A stretch of 64,000 nt of DNA from Amycolatopsis benzoatilytica AK 16/65 (GTDB lineage Bacteria; Actinomycetota; Actinomycetes; Mycobacteriales; Pseudonocardiaceae): positions 3,841,795 through 3,905,794 of the forward strand of contig NZ_KB912942.1 in NCBI RefSeq assembly GCF_000383915.1. Direction: 5' to 3'. How positions within the stretch are numbered: position 1 is the first letter of the stretch; every line of letters starts with the position of its first letter. The notes beneath the pieces were generated by a model that did not search any database, was not told the DNA's origin, and saw only the letters and a program-made list of their open reading frames with translations. Below, one piece after another: positions 37,118-46,231 of this stretch. Made by a program: the position numbers and the translations under genes.

Positions 37118-38556
37118 TGTTTCTTCACCTCTGGCCAGATCGTTTCCCAGGATTTCTCGCGCCCGGTGTACAACCACATCAGCCCGGGCACGACTTCGGT
37201 CACAGAAGAGAAGTACGGCCGCAGCAGCGCCGGGTCGAAGCCCACGAAGAGGACGTTTTCCGCACTGTCCGGCGGACGGCCGAAATACCAGTAGCCTCGG
37301 TGTCCACTGTAGACATCGGTGATCCCGTACTTCGGCCCGTAATACTCCACGGCGGCGGCGAACGGGTAGATTTCCGCGTATACCGCGGTTTCCCGCCGCA
37401 TCGGGGCGGGCAGCGACTGGTATGCCTGCCCGACGCCGTCCGCCGCTTGCTGTTGCGCCGTTTCTCCGGCGGCGAACACCGTGCCGAGCGGGAACGGCCC
37501 GAACGACGTCGCTTTCACCGACTCCGGCCACACCGGCAGTCCGGCCACGGTGACCGCGGCCGACAGCGCGAAGGCGATTCCCGCCGGGAACTTCCACCAG
37601 CGCGCCAGGTTCCGCCGGGAGAGCTCCGCGGCCGCCGCGGCGAACGGCAGCGAGTACAGGCTCATCAGGTAGTACGCCCGGCCATGCGTCGCCGCGATCA
37701 CGGCAACCACCAGCAGCAACGCCACCGCGAGGTACCGGTACTGCCTGAGATCGGGCGATCGGAACAGCCGCCACGACCCGTACAGCAGCGCCAGGACGCC
37801 GACGGCGATCCCTGCGCCGAGCAGGCCGTCTCGGGCGAACGCCAGGTAGCCGGGGAATTCGGCGGCGACGACCTCGCTCATCTGTGCGTAGGCCCAGCCG
37901 TGGGCGGCTTGCCAGACCAGCGTCGGGACGGTGGCGGCGACAGCGATCAGCGCGCCCAGCCACAGTTTCGGCCGGGTCAGCAGACGACGGGGGCCGAGTA
38001 CCAGTGCCGACAGCAGGACGGCGGCCCACAGTGCCGGAATCAGGAACTTGGTCTGCAGTGAAACGGCGGTGACCAGCCCGGCCCACAGCAGCAAGCCGTC
38101 GCGGCGGGTCCGGGTCCAGCGCACGAGCAGGAACACGACGAGCGTCCAGAAGAGCGGGTCCAGCGCGTAGGTGGCGACCCAGTGGCTGATGATCATCAGC
38201 CCGGAAGTCGCGTACGCCCCGGCCGCCATCACCTGCGCGCCGCGGCCGCCGCCCAGTTCGCGGGCAGTCAGCGCGGTCGCTACCGCCCCGGCGCCGGCCG
38301 CGAGCGCCATCGGCAGGCGCAGGGCCGCCAGCGAACCGGGGAACCACTGGTCGAGAGTCCCGGCCAGCAGCGGGACGAGCGGCGGCTGGTCGAAATACCC
38401 CCAGGCCGAGTGATCTCGACCAGCCACCAGGAAATAGAGCTCGTCGAACCCGTGCGCGTACCGGAAGCTCGTCGCGACCAGCAAGGCGACGGCGCCAGCC
38501 GCGACGGCCAGCACCGGCAGCCGGGCGAACGGCGGCACTTCCTCGGTCTCTCGCAT
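37114..38556 (-). CDS. GT39-family membrane glycosyltransferase (PMT/ArnT-like)
   Basis: The 480-residue protein has about ten membrane helices. The first extracytoplasmic loop carries the acidic motif FRYAHGFDELYFLVAGRDHSAWGYFDQPPLVPLLA, with the DE pair and YFDQPPL typical of GT-C fold enzymes using polyprenyl-phosphate sugars. HWVATYALDPLFWTLVVFLLVRW is the usual second signature. It ends in a soluble domain (about 370-480). It probably transfers a sugar from a lipid carrier to an envelope glycan, lipid or protein. It is coupled to the GPP34 gene. Confidence 0.88.
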   Translation of the reverse strand: MRETEEVPPFARLPVLAVAAGAVALLVATSFRYAHGFDELYFLVAGRDHSAWGYFDQPPLVPLLAGTLDQWFPGSLAALRLPMALAAGAGAVATALTARELGGGRGAQVMAAGAYATSGLMIISHWVATYALDPLFWTLVVFLLVRWTRTRRDGLLLWAGLVTAVSLQTKFLIPALWAAVLLSALVLGPRRLLTRPKLWLGALIAVAATVPTLVWQAAHGWAYAQMSEVVAAEFPGYLAFARDGLLGAGIAVGVLALLYGSWRLFRSPDLRQYRYLAVALLLVVAVIAATHGRAYYLMSLYSLPFAAAAAELSRRNLARWWKFPAGIAFALSAAVTVAGLPVWPESVKATSFGPFPLGTVFAAGETAQQQAADGVGQAYQSLPAPMRRETAVYAEIYPFAAAVEYYGPKYGITDVYSGHRGYWYFGRPPDSAENVLFVGFDPALLRPYFSSVTEVVPGLMWLYTGREKSWETIWPEVKKQ

Positions 38557-38711
38557 GCCGATCAGTGCACCGCCGCACGGGGATGCGGGGGAACCGGGAT
38601 CGGTAGCCGTTTCGGGCGACGAAAGTGGATCAGCGCGGCGGCGGCCACAACTTTCGGCGGTACTCGCCGTCCGGGAGGTGCGGATCCGGCGCGGACGGCC
38701 GGACAAGCGGA

Positions 38712-38723
38712 TACCGTGATCCG
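38712..38723 (+). promoter_or_regulatory. Likely leaderless -10 for sensor kinase gene
   Basis: TACCGT (38712-38717) ends six bases before GTG 38724, with no ribosome site between. No consensus -35 is visible. Confidence 0.4.
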
Positions 38724-39935
38724 GTGACCCGAACCCGCCACGCCTGGCCGCAGCCGACCGACTGGCTGTGGCTCGGCGGCGCGACGCTCGTGTTCGTCTG
38801 CCTCGACGTCGGGCTCTTCGCCGCCGCCGGGCCGACCACCGGGTTCCTCGGGCCGTACGCGATGCTCGTGCTGTCCTTGGTCTGCGACGTGTCGCTGCTG
38901 TTGCTGTGGCGATTCCCGAACGGGGTGCCCAGCCTGCTCGTCGCAGCCGCGCTGGCGATGCTCGCGTCCGACCTGTTCTCCCCCGGACTGCTCGTCCCGA
39001 TCGACCAGCCGACCCTGATGACCGTCCCGACGGTCACCCCGATCGTGCTCGCCCAACTCGTCTGCCGGGTCGACCGGCGGCGGCTGCTGTGGTTCGCCGG
39101 GATACTGGCGCTGCTCGCGACGCGGCCGTGGAACCCGGCCTGGAACACGACGCCGTTCGGGCTGTTGAGCACCGCGCTGCCCGTGGCGGTCTCGCTGTAC
39201 CTCGAAGCGCGGCGGCAGCTGCTCACCTCGTTGCGTGACCGGGCCGAGCGCGCCGAACGCGAACAGCATCTGCTCGCCGAGCAGGCTCGGGCCGCGGAAC
39301 GGCGGCGGCTGGCCAGCGAGATGCACGACGTGGTCACGCACCGGCTCAGCCTGATGGTGCTGCACGCGGGCGCGCTGGGCGTGACGTCGGCGGACCCGGG
39401 GGTGAAAACCGCGGCCGAGGACATCCGGCGGGAAGGCGCTCAGGCGCTGGACGAGCTGCGCGACCTGGTCGGCGTGCTGCGCAACGGCGCGGGGATCGAA
39501 CCGCCCGTGGCGGACCCGCCGCTGCCGGGAGATGTCGCGGACCTGGTCGCCGAGTCGGTCGCGGTCGGCATCGCGACCGAGCTTTCCGTTGCCGGGGAAC
39601 GAGATTCGGTTTCGCCGACGGTAGCGCGCACCGCCTACCGGGTGGTTCAGGAGGCGCTCACGAACATCCGCAAGCACGCGCCGGGCTGCTCGGCGGCCGT
39701 CTCGCTGCGCTACCACTCGGGCGGGCTGGACGTGGCCGTCGCCAACACCCGCGCGACGCGGCCGCCGGACCCGGCGCTCGCGGGCAGCGGCTCCGGCGCG
39801 GGGCTCAGCGGGCTGCGCCAGCGGGTCGAGCTGGTCGGCGGGACTTTCGAGGCGGGCGCGGCGGTGGGCGGCGGATTCCGGGTCGGTGCCATACTGCCCG
39901 CCTACGTCCCGACCGCGGAAGGCGCCGCCCGGTGA
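38724..39935 (+). CDS. NarL-type sensor histidine kinase
   Basis: The 403-residue kinase has about five N-terminal membrane helices (residues 14-162). A cytoplasmic HisKA_3 dimerisation segment follows, with the phospho-acceptor His201 in RRLASEMHDVVTHRLSLM, then a HATPase domain (AYRVVQEALTNIRKHAPG as N-box, GSGAGLSGLRQRVELVGG as G-box). The signal is unknown; the lack of an extracytoplasmic domain suggests sensing within the membrane. It overlaps its response regulator by four bases. Confidence 0.93.
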   Translation: MTRTRHAWPQPTDWLWLGGATLVFVCLDVGLFAAAGPTTGFLGPYAMLVLSLVCDVSLLLLWRFPNGVPSLLVAAALAMLASDLFSPGLLVPIDQPTLMTVPTVTPIVLAQLVCRVDRRRLLWFAGILALLATRPWNPAWNTTPFGLLSTALPVAVSLYLEARRQLLTSLRDRAERAEREQHLLAEQARAAERRRLASEMHDVVTHRLSLMVLHAGALGVTSADPGVKTAAEDIRREGAQALDELRDLVGVLRNGAGIEPPVADPPLPGDVADLVAESVAVGIATELSVAGERDSVSPTVARTAYRVVQEALTNIRKHAPGCSAAVSLRYHSGGLDVAVANTRATRPPDPALAGSGSGAGLSGLRQRVELVGGTFEAGAAVGGGFRVGAILPAYVPTAEGAAR

Positions 39936-40582
39936 TCACCGTCGTAGTGGCCGACGACGAGCCGATGGTGTGCGCGCACCTGCGCACGATCCTCGGCTCG
40001 GCCGGCGACCTCGAAGTCGTCGCCCAGGCGCAGGACGGGGCCGAGGCGGTCGAGGCGGTGATCCGGCACCGGCCCGCGGTCGTGCTGATGGACCTGCGAA
40101 TGCCCGGCGTCGACGGGCTGACCGCGATCGAGCGGATCTGCGCGCTGCCGGAGCCGCCTGCCGTCGTCGCGCTGACGACGTTCGACGCGGACGCCTACGT
40201 GATCCGCGCGCTGCGCGCCGGGGCGTCCGGATTCCTGGTGAAGTCGACGCCGCCGGAGGACTTGATCGGGCTGGTGCGCGTCGCCGCCGACGGGCATACC
40301 GTGCTCTCGCCGGCGGCCGCGCGCCGGTTGGTGGCGATGTCCGCGGACAGCCACCAGCGCGACGGCGAGGCGCGCAAGCGGATCTCCGGATTGACCGAGC
40401 GCGAGCGAGAAGTGTTGTCGTGCCTGGGCGAAGGACTGTCCAATGCGGACATCGCGGGACGGCTGCACCTGGCCGAGGCGACGGTGAAGAGCTACGTGTC
40501 GCGGATGCTGGTCAAGCTGGACTGCACCAACCGCACCCAGGCCGGGCTGCTGGCGCACGAGGCGGGGCTGGTCGGCCGCTGA
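39932..40582 (+). CDS. NarL/FixJ-family response regulator
   Basis: The 216-residue protein has a receiver domain (acidic pocket D8/D9, phospho-acceptor D54 in LMDLRMPG, Lys in FLVKSTPPEDL) and a C-terminal LuxR-type helix-turn-helix (LTEREREVLSCLGEGLSNADIA...ATVKSYVSRMLVKL). It starts at GTG 39932 inside the kinase stop (GTGA), so the pair is translationally coupled. Target genes are not evident; nearby transport genes are not adjacent on the same strand. Confidence 0.95.
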   Translation: MITVVVADDEPMVCAHLRTILGSAGDLEVVAQAQDGAEAVEAVIRHRPAVVLMDLRMPGVDGLTAIERICALPEPPAVVALTTFDADAYVIRALRAGASGFLVKSTPPEDLIGLVRVAADGHTVLSPAAARRLVAMSADSHQRDGEARKRISGLTEREREVLSCLGEGLSNADIAGRLHLAEATVKSYVSRMLVKLDCTNRTQAGLLAHEAGLVGR

Positions 40583-41260
40583 TCAGCGCAGCAGCGACCC
40601 CAGCCGCTGCGCGGCCGCGACCACCAGCCGGCCCAGTTCTTCCAGGTCCGGAGTCTCGAACAGGGACAGCCCGATGCTCGTGCCCGGCTGGTCGCGGCTG
40701 GTCGGCACCATCGCGGAGATGCCGGTGATGCCGGGCGCGATCTCGCCGACCGACACCGCGTAGCCGCGGCTGCGGGCGCGGGCGATCTCCTCGCGTTCGC
40801 CCTCCACCGGCGGCTCCGCGGCGAGCAGCGCGAGCCCGGCCGAACCGCGGCCGATCGGGTCCAGCTGGCCGCTGCGGAACGACACGTGCATCCGCGCCTG
40901 CCGCGGTTCCACGATCATCAGCATCCGCACCTGCTCGGCGTTTTCGCGGACCACCAGGTGCGCCGAGGCGCGGCCGGCGTCGGACAGCTCCTCCAGCACC
41001 GGACGGGCCAGCGTGCGCAGGTCCTGCTCCACCGGCTCGGCCAGCCGGACCAGGCCGGTGCCGAGCGAGATCCGCTTGAACCGGTCGCGCCGGCACAGGT
41101 GGTGCTCCTCCAGCGTGCGGACCAGCCGGTGCGCGACCGTCCGGTGCACGCCGATGCCGTCGGCGATTTCCGTGACGGTGAGCCCTCGCGGGTGCACCAC
41201 CAGCAGCTCCAGCACCTCAAGCCCGTGGTGCAGCGTCTTCGAGGTTCCGGTCTCGGACAC
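40583..41260 (-). CDS. IclR-family transcriptional regulator
   Basis: The 225-residue protein has an N-terminal winged helix (GLEVLELLVVHPRGLTVTEIA, then VHRTVAHRLVRTLEEHHLCRR) and an IclR ligand domain (about 80-220). GTG 41260 has AAGGGAG upstream. Its stop directly abuts the convergent response-regulator stop. It is divergent from the SnoaL-SDR-flavoprotein-MFS operon and probably controls it through the palindromic region 41305-41328. Confidence 0.9.
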   Translation of the reverse strand: MSETGTSKTLHHGLEVLELLVVHPRGLTVTEIADGIGVHRTVAHRLVRTLEEHHLCRRDRFKRISLGTGLVRLAEPVEQDLRTLARPVLEELSDAGRASAHLVVRENAEQVRMLMIVEPRQARMHVSFRSGQLDPIGRGSAGLALLAAEPPVEGEREEIARARSRGYAVSVGEIAPGITGISAMVPTSRDQPGTSIGLSLFETPDLEELGRLVVAAAQRLGSLLR

Positions 41261-41304
41261 ACGACTCCCTTGACGACAGCTTTCCGGCGACTTACTGTTC
41301 CTAC

Positions 41305-41328
41305 ATATCGCACGGTGCGTGCGAATAT
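41305..41328. promoter_or_regulatory. IclR operator candidate
   Basis: ATATCGCAC (41305-41313) and GTGCGAATAT (41319-41328) are inverted with one extra base, around GGTGC; CGCAC/GTGCG also pairs directly at 41309-41319. The region is AT-rich for this genome and lies in the 120-base divergent gap between the IclR gene and the SnoaL gene. Confidence 0.55.
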
Positions 41329-41380
41329 AGCACGTTTGCCGCCCCAGGCAACTCCCCCGAGCGGATCGAGGTTTCCGGAC

Positions 41381-41800
41381 ATGGCCGAAGTCCCCGCCGA
41401 AACGGTGCTGGCGGTGCATCAGCTCTACGGACGCCAGAGTCACGCCATCGACTCCGGGCAGGCCAGGCGCTGGGCCGGCACCTTCACGCCGGACGGCGAG
41501 TTCGTCTCGCCCAGCTACCCGGAACCCGCCGTCGGCACCGAGGCGCTGACCGCGTTCGCCGAGCGGTTCCACACCGGCTGCGTCGCATCGGGTGAACGGC
41601 TCCGGCACGTGGTGTCCACAGTGGAAGTCCGAACCGGACCGTCAGCGGATGCCGTGCGGGCGCTGGCCTATCTGCAGCTCGTCGGGACGCCGGAAGGCGG
41701 AGCGGCGCGGCTGCACCGGATCACCGTGCTCGACGACGAGCTCGTGCGCACCGCGGACGGCTGGCGGGTGCGCCGCCGCACCGTGCACCGCGAGCCCTGA
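41381..41800 (+). CDS. SnoaL/NTF2-like protein
   Basis: The 139-residue protein has the cone-shaped NTF2 fold signature: VHQLYGRQSHAIDSGQARRWAGTFTPDGEFVSP, FHTGCVASGERLRHVVSTVEV, and C-terminal DGWRVRRRTVHRE. Such proteins are isomerases, hydratases or dehydratase-like subunits in catabolic and polyketide pathways. It is the first gene of the catabolic operon, 24 bases before the first SDR. Confidence 0.82.
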   Translation: MAEVPAETVLAVHQLYGRQSHAIDSGQARRWAGTFTPDGEFVSPSYPEPAVGTEALTAFAERFHTGCVASGERLRHVVSTVEVRTGPSADAVRALAYLQLVGTPEGGAARLHRITVLDDELVRTADGWRVRRRTVHREP

Positions 41801-41824
41801 GAAAGAACAAGGAGAAACCGCCAG

Positions 41825-42658
41825 ATGAGCACTCTCGAGCCCACCGGCCCCGGCCGGGTGCTGCACCAGCCCGCGACCGCGCGCTACCCGGAGATGCCGG
41901 GCAAGGTCGCCGTGGTCACCGGCGCGGCGCGCGGCATGGGCGCGCGGTTCGCCGCCGGCCTCGCCACCCGCGGCGTGCACGTGGTGGCCGGCGACCTCGA
42001 CGCCGCTGCCATGACGACCACCGCGGACGACCTCACCGCCGCACTCGCCGCCGGGTCCGTCGAGGACAAGCCGGGCCGGATCGTCGCGTCCGCACTGGAC
42101 GTCACCCGCGCCGAAGACCACGTCGAGCTCGCGCGGCGGGCGGTCGAGGAGTTCGGCCGGATCGACTTCTGGGTCAACAACGCCGGCATCTTCCCCTACG
42201 GCGAGATCCCGGACATCACGCCGGAACAGATTCGCGCGACACTCGCGGTGAACGTCGAGGGCGTCCTGTTCGGCGCGCAGGCCGCGGCCGCGCGAATGGA
42301 GCCCGGCAGCGCGATCGTCAACATGGCTTCGGTGTCCGCGGTACGCGTCCGCAAGGGCCGCGCGGCCTATTGCAGCTCGAAGGCGGCCGTCGCGCACCTG
42401 ACCGAATCTCTCGCTGTCGAACTGGGCGACCAGGGCATCCGCGTCAACTCGATCGCGCCCGGTTTCATCGACACCGAGATGACGCGCTGGATCCAGGACG
42501 ACGCTCCGGCGCTGGAGAAGGCACTGGACGCGGTGCCGCTGCACCGGATCGGCTCGCCGGAAGAGGTCTGCGGAGTGCTGCTCTTCCTGCTGTCGGACAG
42601 CGCGCGGTACGTCACCGGGCACTGCCTCGCGGTCGACGGCGGCTCACGGCATGTCTGA
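41825..42658 (+). CDS. Short-chain dehydrogenase/reductase
   Basis: This 277-residue classical SDR has TGAARGMG (cofactor loop, about 32-39), NNAG, a catalytic Ser in NMASVSAVRV, and YCSSK (YxxxK). Because of the basic/small residues after the first strand it may use NAD(H), judging by GDLDA. An N-terminal extension of about 20 residues is unusual but has a ribosome site (AAGGAG) before ATG 41825. It overlaps the next SDR gene by eight bases. Confidence 0.88.
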   Translation: MSTLEPTGPGRVLHQPATARYPEMPGKVAVVTGAARGMGARFAAGLATRGVHVVAGDLDAAAMTTTADDLTAALAAGSVEDKPGRIVASALDVTRAEDHVELARRAVEEFGRIDFWVNNAGIFPYGEIPDITPEQIRATLAVNVEGVLFGAQAAAARMEPGSAIVNMASVSAVRVRKGRAAYCSSKAAVAHLTESLAVELGDQGIRVNSIAPGFIDTEMTRWIQDDAPALEKALDAVPLHRIGSPEEVCGVLLFLLSDSARYVTGHCLAVDGGSRHV

Positions 42659-43445
42659 CACCACCGAAACCGTGTGCTACCCGGACGTCGTGCTCGTGAC
42701 GGGCGCGGCGAACGGGATGGGCGCGGAACACTCCCGAGCGCTCGGCGCACGCGGTGTACACGTCTGCGTCGCGGATTTCGCTGGCGCCGCGGACATCGCG
42801 GACGAGATCCGCGCGGCGGGCGGCTCGGCCACCGAGTACACAATGGACGTCGTCGAACCGGGCCAGTGGGCGCGGGTGATCGACCGGATCCGGGCCGAGC
42901 ACGGCAGTCTCGGCGGCCTGGTGAACAACGCCGGGATCTCGCGCCGGCTGGAATTCCAGGACACCACCGCCGAAGTCTGGGACCGGGTGCTGGCGGTGAA
43001 CCTGTCCGGGCCGTTCCACGGGATGCGCGCGGCCGCGCCGCTGATGCGCGACTCCGGCGGCGGGTCGATCGTGAACATTTCCTCGATTTCCGGTCAGATC
43101 GGCTACTTCTCCCCCGCCTACTCGGCGAGCAAGTGGGGCCTGACCGGACTGTCCAAATCGGCCGCGGGCAACTTCGCGAAGTGGCGGATCCGGGTCAACT
43201 CGGTCCACCCGGGGCTGGTCGGCACCGGGCTGCTGGCCGGCGCGGACGCGTTCGTCAAGTCCGCTGTGGACAGTGTGCCGGCCGGGCGGATGGCGGATCC
43301 GGCGGAAATCACCGACACGGTGCTGTTCCTGCTGTCGGACCGTTCCAGCTATCTGACCGGAAGCGAGGTCACCGTGGACGGCGGCCTCGTCTCGAACGGT
43401 CTCTACCATCGCATCCTCGCCGAAGCCGGAGGTGATCTGGGATGA
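42651..43445 (+). CDS. Short-chain dehydrogenase/reductase
   Basis: This 264-residue SDR has TGAANGMG, NNAG, and SISGQIGYFSPAYSASK containing the Ser-Tyr-Lys triad. It is a paralogue of the preceding gene and likely acts on a related alcohol/ketone intermediate, perhaps the opposite stereoisomer or a later step. It overlaps both neighbours (8 bp and 4 bp), so the operon is tightly coupled. Confidence 0.88.
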   Translation: MSDTTETVCYPDVVLVTGAANGMGAEHSRALGARGVHVCVADFAGAADIADEIRAAGGSATEYTMDVVEPGQWARVIDRIRAEHGSLGGLVNNAGISRRLEFQDTTAEVWDRVLAVNLSGPFHGMRAAAPLMRDSGGGSIVNISSISGQIGYFSPAYSASKWGLTGLSKSAAGNFAKWRIRVNSVHPGLVGTGLLAGADAFVKSAVDSVPAGRMADPAEITDTVLFLLSDRSSYLTGSEVTVDGGLVSNGLYHRILAEAGGDLG

Positions 43446-44848
43446 GCGTCGACACCGACGTCGTGGTGGTCGGCGGCGGCGGCGCGGGACTCGCCGCCGC
43501 GGTGTCCGCCGCGGAGCACGGTGCGTCCGTGCTGTTGTTCGAAGCGGAAACGGAACTCGGCGGGTCCACTCAGCTGTCCGCCGGCATGCTGACCGCGGCA
43601 GGCACCAGCGTCCAGCGCGAACTCGGCATCGAGGACACGCCGGAACGCTTCCTCCAGCACTATCTCGACCTGAACCAGTGGCAGCTGAAACCCGGCCTGC
43701 TGCGGACGTTCTGCCGCGAAGCCGGTCCCGCCGTGGAATGGCTGATCGGCCTCGGCGCGGAGATCCCGGCGAAGGTTTCGCACGACGCGCACACTCCGGG
43801 ACTGACCCGCGCGGGCGTCGAGGACGTCTGGCGCGGCCACGTGCCGAAGGACCAGGGCTACGGCCTCGTCCAGGTGCTCGACCGCGCCCGCCGCCGGGCT
43901 GGTGCCGAGGCGGTACTGAACACCCGGGTCGAGCGGCTGCTGGTGGCCGACGGCCGGGTGGCCGGCGTCGTCGCTGACGGCGTCGAGGTCCGGGCGAACG
44001 CGGTGATCGTCACCACCGGCGGGTTCGCGCAGGATCCCGTGCTGCGCACGCGGTACTACCCGGACGCGGACGCGGCCGGGGACGACCTGTTCGTCGTCGC
44101 CGCGCCCGGCTCCCGGGGCGATCACTTCGCGTTCGGCGAGCAGGTCTCCGCTTCGATCACCGGCCAGGGCTGGGGACTGCTGCTGCCGACCGCGTATTTC
44201 CAGCGGCTGCACCACTGGCAGTCCGGCTTCCCGCCCCGCTCCCGGGTCTTGGTGAACTCGCGCGGGCGCCGGTTCATGGACGAAGACGCGTCGTATGCGG
44301 TGTCCAGCGGCATCATGGCGGCGCAGGACGGTCCGGTGTGGATGGTCTTCGACGAGCGCGCTCGCCGCGATCTGCCGCCCGGTTACGCACACTGGAACGC
44401 GGGGCACGTCGAGTCCGAAGCAGAGGCCGGGCGCACCTTGCGAGCCGGCACCCTGGAAGAACTCGCCGGCAAGATGGGCGTTCCCGCGGACGCCTTGCGG
44501 TCCACCGTGGACCGCTGGAACTCAATGCTGCCCCATGGCGAGGACCCGGATTTCCTGCGGCACGAAACGCTGGCCGCCAAGGGCGCGACCGAACCGCCGG
44601 CCGAAATCGCGACCGGGCCGTACTACGCCGCCCGCACCCTGCCCGCCGAACTGGTGTGCACGCACGCCGGGCTGGAAATCGACTCCGCCGCGGCGGTGCT
44701 CGACCTCCGCGGCGACCGGGTTCCCGGCCTGTACGCCGCGGGCGAAGCCGGGGCCGGCGTCCTCGGTTTCCGTTACGTCGGCGGCGGCAACGCGGTCGCC
44801 AACGCCGTGACGATGGGCCGCATCGCCGGCCGCTCCGCCGCTGCCTGA
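43442..44848 (+). CDS. FAD-dependent oxidoreductase (fumarate reductase/ketosteroid dehydrogenase type)
   Basis: The 468-residue flavoprotein has an N-terminal dinucleotide-binding VVVVGGGGAGLAAAVSAAEHG (two overlapping GxGxxG options) and GGSTQLSAG. Its C-terminal FAD closure is GLYAAGEAGAGVLGFRYVGGGNAVANAVTMGRIAG, as in the FAD_binding_2 family (KstD, fumarate reductase flavoprotein). No signal peptide or flavocytochrome domain is present. With two SDRs, SnoaL and an importer it suggests dehydrogenation of a cyclic or alicyclic carboxylate or steroid-like substrate. Confidence 0.88.
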   Translation: MSVDTDVVVVGGGGAGLAAAVSAAEHGASVLLFEAETELGGSTQLSAGMLTAAGTSVQRELGIEDTPERFLQHYLDLNQWQLKPGLLRTFCREAGPAVEWLIGLGAEIPAKVSHDAHTPGLTRAGVEDVWRGHVPKDQGYGLVQVLDRARRRAGAEAVLNTRVERLLVADGRVAGVVADGVEVRANAVIVTTGGFAQDPVLRTRYYPDADAAGDDLFVVAAPGSRGDHFAFGEQVSASITGQGWGLLLPTAYFQRLHHWQSGFPPRSRVLVNSRGRRFMDEDASYAVSSGIMAAQDGPVWMVFDERARRDLPPGYAHWNAGHVESEAEAGRTLRAGTLEELAGKMGVPADALRSTVDRWNSMLPHGEDPDFLRHETLAAKGATEPPAEIATGPYYAARTLPAELVCTHAGLEIDSAAAVLDLRGDRVPGLYAAGEAGAGVLGFRYVGGGNAVANAVTMGRIAGRSAAA

Positions 44849-44885
44849 CCCCCCAGATTCACTGCTCACCGTCGAGGAGAATCCC

Positions 44886-46223
44886 ATGTCCGTCCCCGCC
44901 GCCCCGCCGGACTCACCGCTGGCCAGACGAACCGTCCGCAAGGTCGGCCTGCGCGTCATGCCGATCGTGCTGCTGCTGTACGTCTTCAACTACATGGACC
45001 GGGCGAACATCGGCTACGCCCAGCTCGGCATGGCCAAGGAACTCACCATCACCGCCGCGACGTTCGGCGGCGCGTCGGCGATCTTCTTCCTCGCCTACGT
45101 GGTGTTCGAGGTCCCCAGCAACATGATCATGAAGAAGGTCGGGGCCCGGCTGTGGCTCAGCCGGATCGCGGTCAGCTGGGGCATCGTGACGGTGCTGACC
45201 GGGTTCGTCGCCAGCATCACGCACCTGATGATCGCGCGGATCCTGCTCGGCGTCGCCGAGGCCGGCCTGTTCCCCGGGCTGCTGCTGTACTTGACCTACT
45301 GGTTCCGCGGCAAGGAGCGCGGCCGGGCCATCGCCACGCTCGCGCTGGCGCAGCCGGTGGCGCTGATCCTGGGCAGCCTGTTCGGCGGATGGATCCTGGA
45401 CAACATCCACTGGTTCGGGATGAGCAGCTGGCAGTGGGTGTTCGTCCTGCAGGGCGCGCCCGCGGTGCTGATCGGCCTGCTGACCTTCTTCTGGCTGCCG
45501 AACAAGCCGGCCGACGCGAAGTTCCTCACCGAGGAAGAGCGCACCTGGCTGCAGACCGAGATCGACCGCGAGTACGTGCCGGAGGAGAAGGAGACCTTCC
45601 TCGGCCAGCTGCGCGCGGTCCGCGACGGCAAGGTTCTGCTGCTGGCGGTGTCCAACCTGTTCATCGCCTGCGGCCTGTACGGCTTGACGTTCTTCCTGCC
45701 GCTGATCGTGAAGCAGCTCGACCCGAAGTACTCCTCCACCAACATCGGCCTGCTCGGCGCGATCCCATACGTCGTCGGCGCGATCGGCATGCTGCTGATC
45801 GCCCGCAACTCCGATCGCACCGGCGAACGCAAGGGCCACGTGATCACCGCGGTGCTGGTGGCGGCGATCGGGTTCTTCGGCGCCATCCAGTTCAAGACGG
45901 TGCCGTCGCTGTCGCTGATCAGCCTGTCGCTGGCGGCGATCGGCGTGCTCGGCTACCTGGCGCCGTACTGGGCGATGGCCGCGCGGGTGCTGTCGAAGGA
46001 GCACACCGCGGTCGGCCTCGCCGCGATCAACTCGATCGCCGCGCTCGGCGGCTTCTTCGGGCCGTACGCGATCGGGCTGGCGGCGACCGAGAGCGACGTG
46101 ACGGTCGGGTTGTACTTCCCGATCGGCTGCCTGGTGGTCGCCGCGGCGATGCTGACGTTCCTCAAGGTGCCTCGCGATGCCGGGGCCAAGCTCACCGAGG
46201 TGCCCAGGGTTCCGGCAAAGTAG
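44886..46223 (+). CDS. MFS transporter, anion:cation symporter (ACS) family
   Basis: The 445-residue protein opens VMPIVLLLYVFNYMDRANIGYAQLGM, the ACS-family signature (as in phthalate, allantoate and galactonate permeases), with 12 helices and loop MKKVGARLWLSRI. ACS proteins import organic anions such as aromatic or sugar acids. It lies 37 bases after the flavoprotein gene in the same operon, which suggests that the substrate is a carboxylate. Confidence 0.9.
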   Translation: MSVPAAPPDSPLARRTVRKVGLRVMPIVLLLYVFNYMDRANIGYAQLGMAKELTITAATFGGASAIFFLAYVVFEVPSNMIMKKVGARLWLSRIAVSWGIVTVLTGFVASITHLMIARILLGVAEAGLFPGLLLYLTYWFRGKERGRAIATLALAQPVALILGSLFGGWILDNIHWFGMSSWQWVFVLQGAPAVLIGLLTFFWLPNKPADAKFLTEEERTWLQTEIDREYVPEEKETFLGQLRAVRDGKVLLLAVSNLFIACGLYGLTFFLPLIVKQLDPKYSSTNIGLLGAIPYVVGAIGMLLIARNSDRTGERKGHVITAVLVAAIGFFGAIQFKTVPSLSLISLSLAAIGVLGYLAPYWAMAARVLSKEHTAVGLAAINSIAALGGFFGPYAIGLAATESDVTVGLYFPIGCLVVAAAMLTFLKVPRDAGAKLTEVPRVPAK

Positions 46224-46231
46224 TTTTCAGT

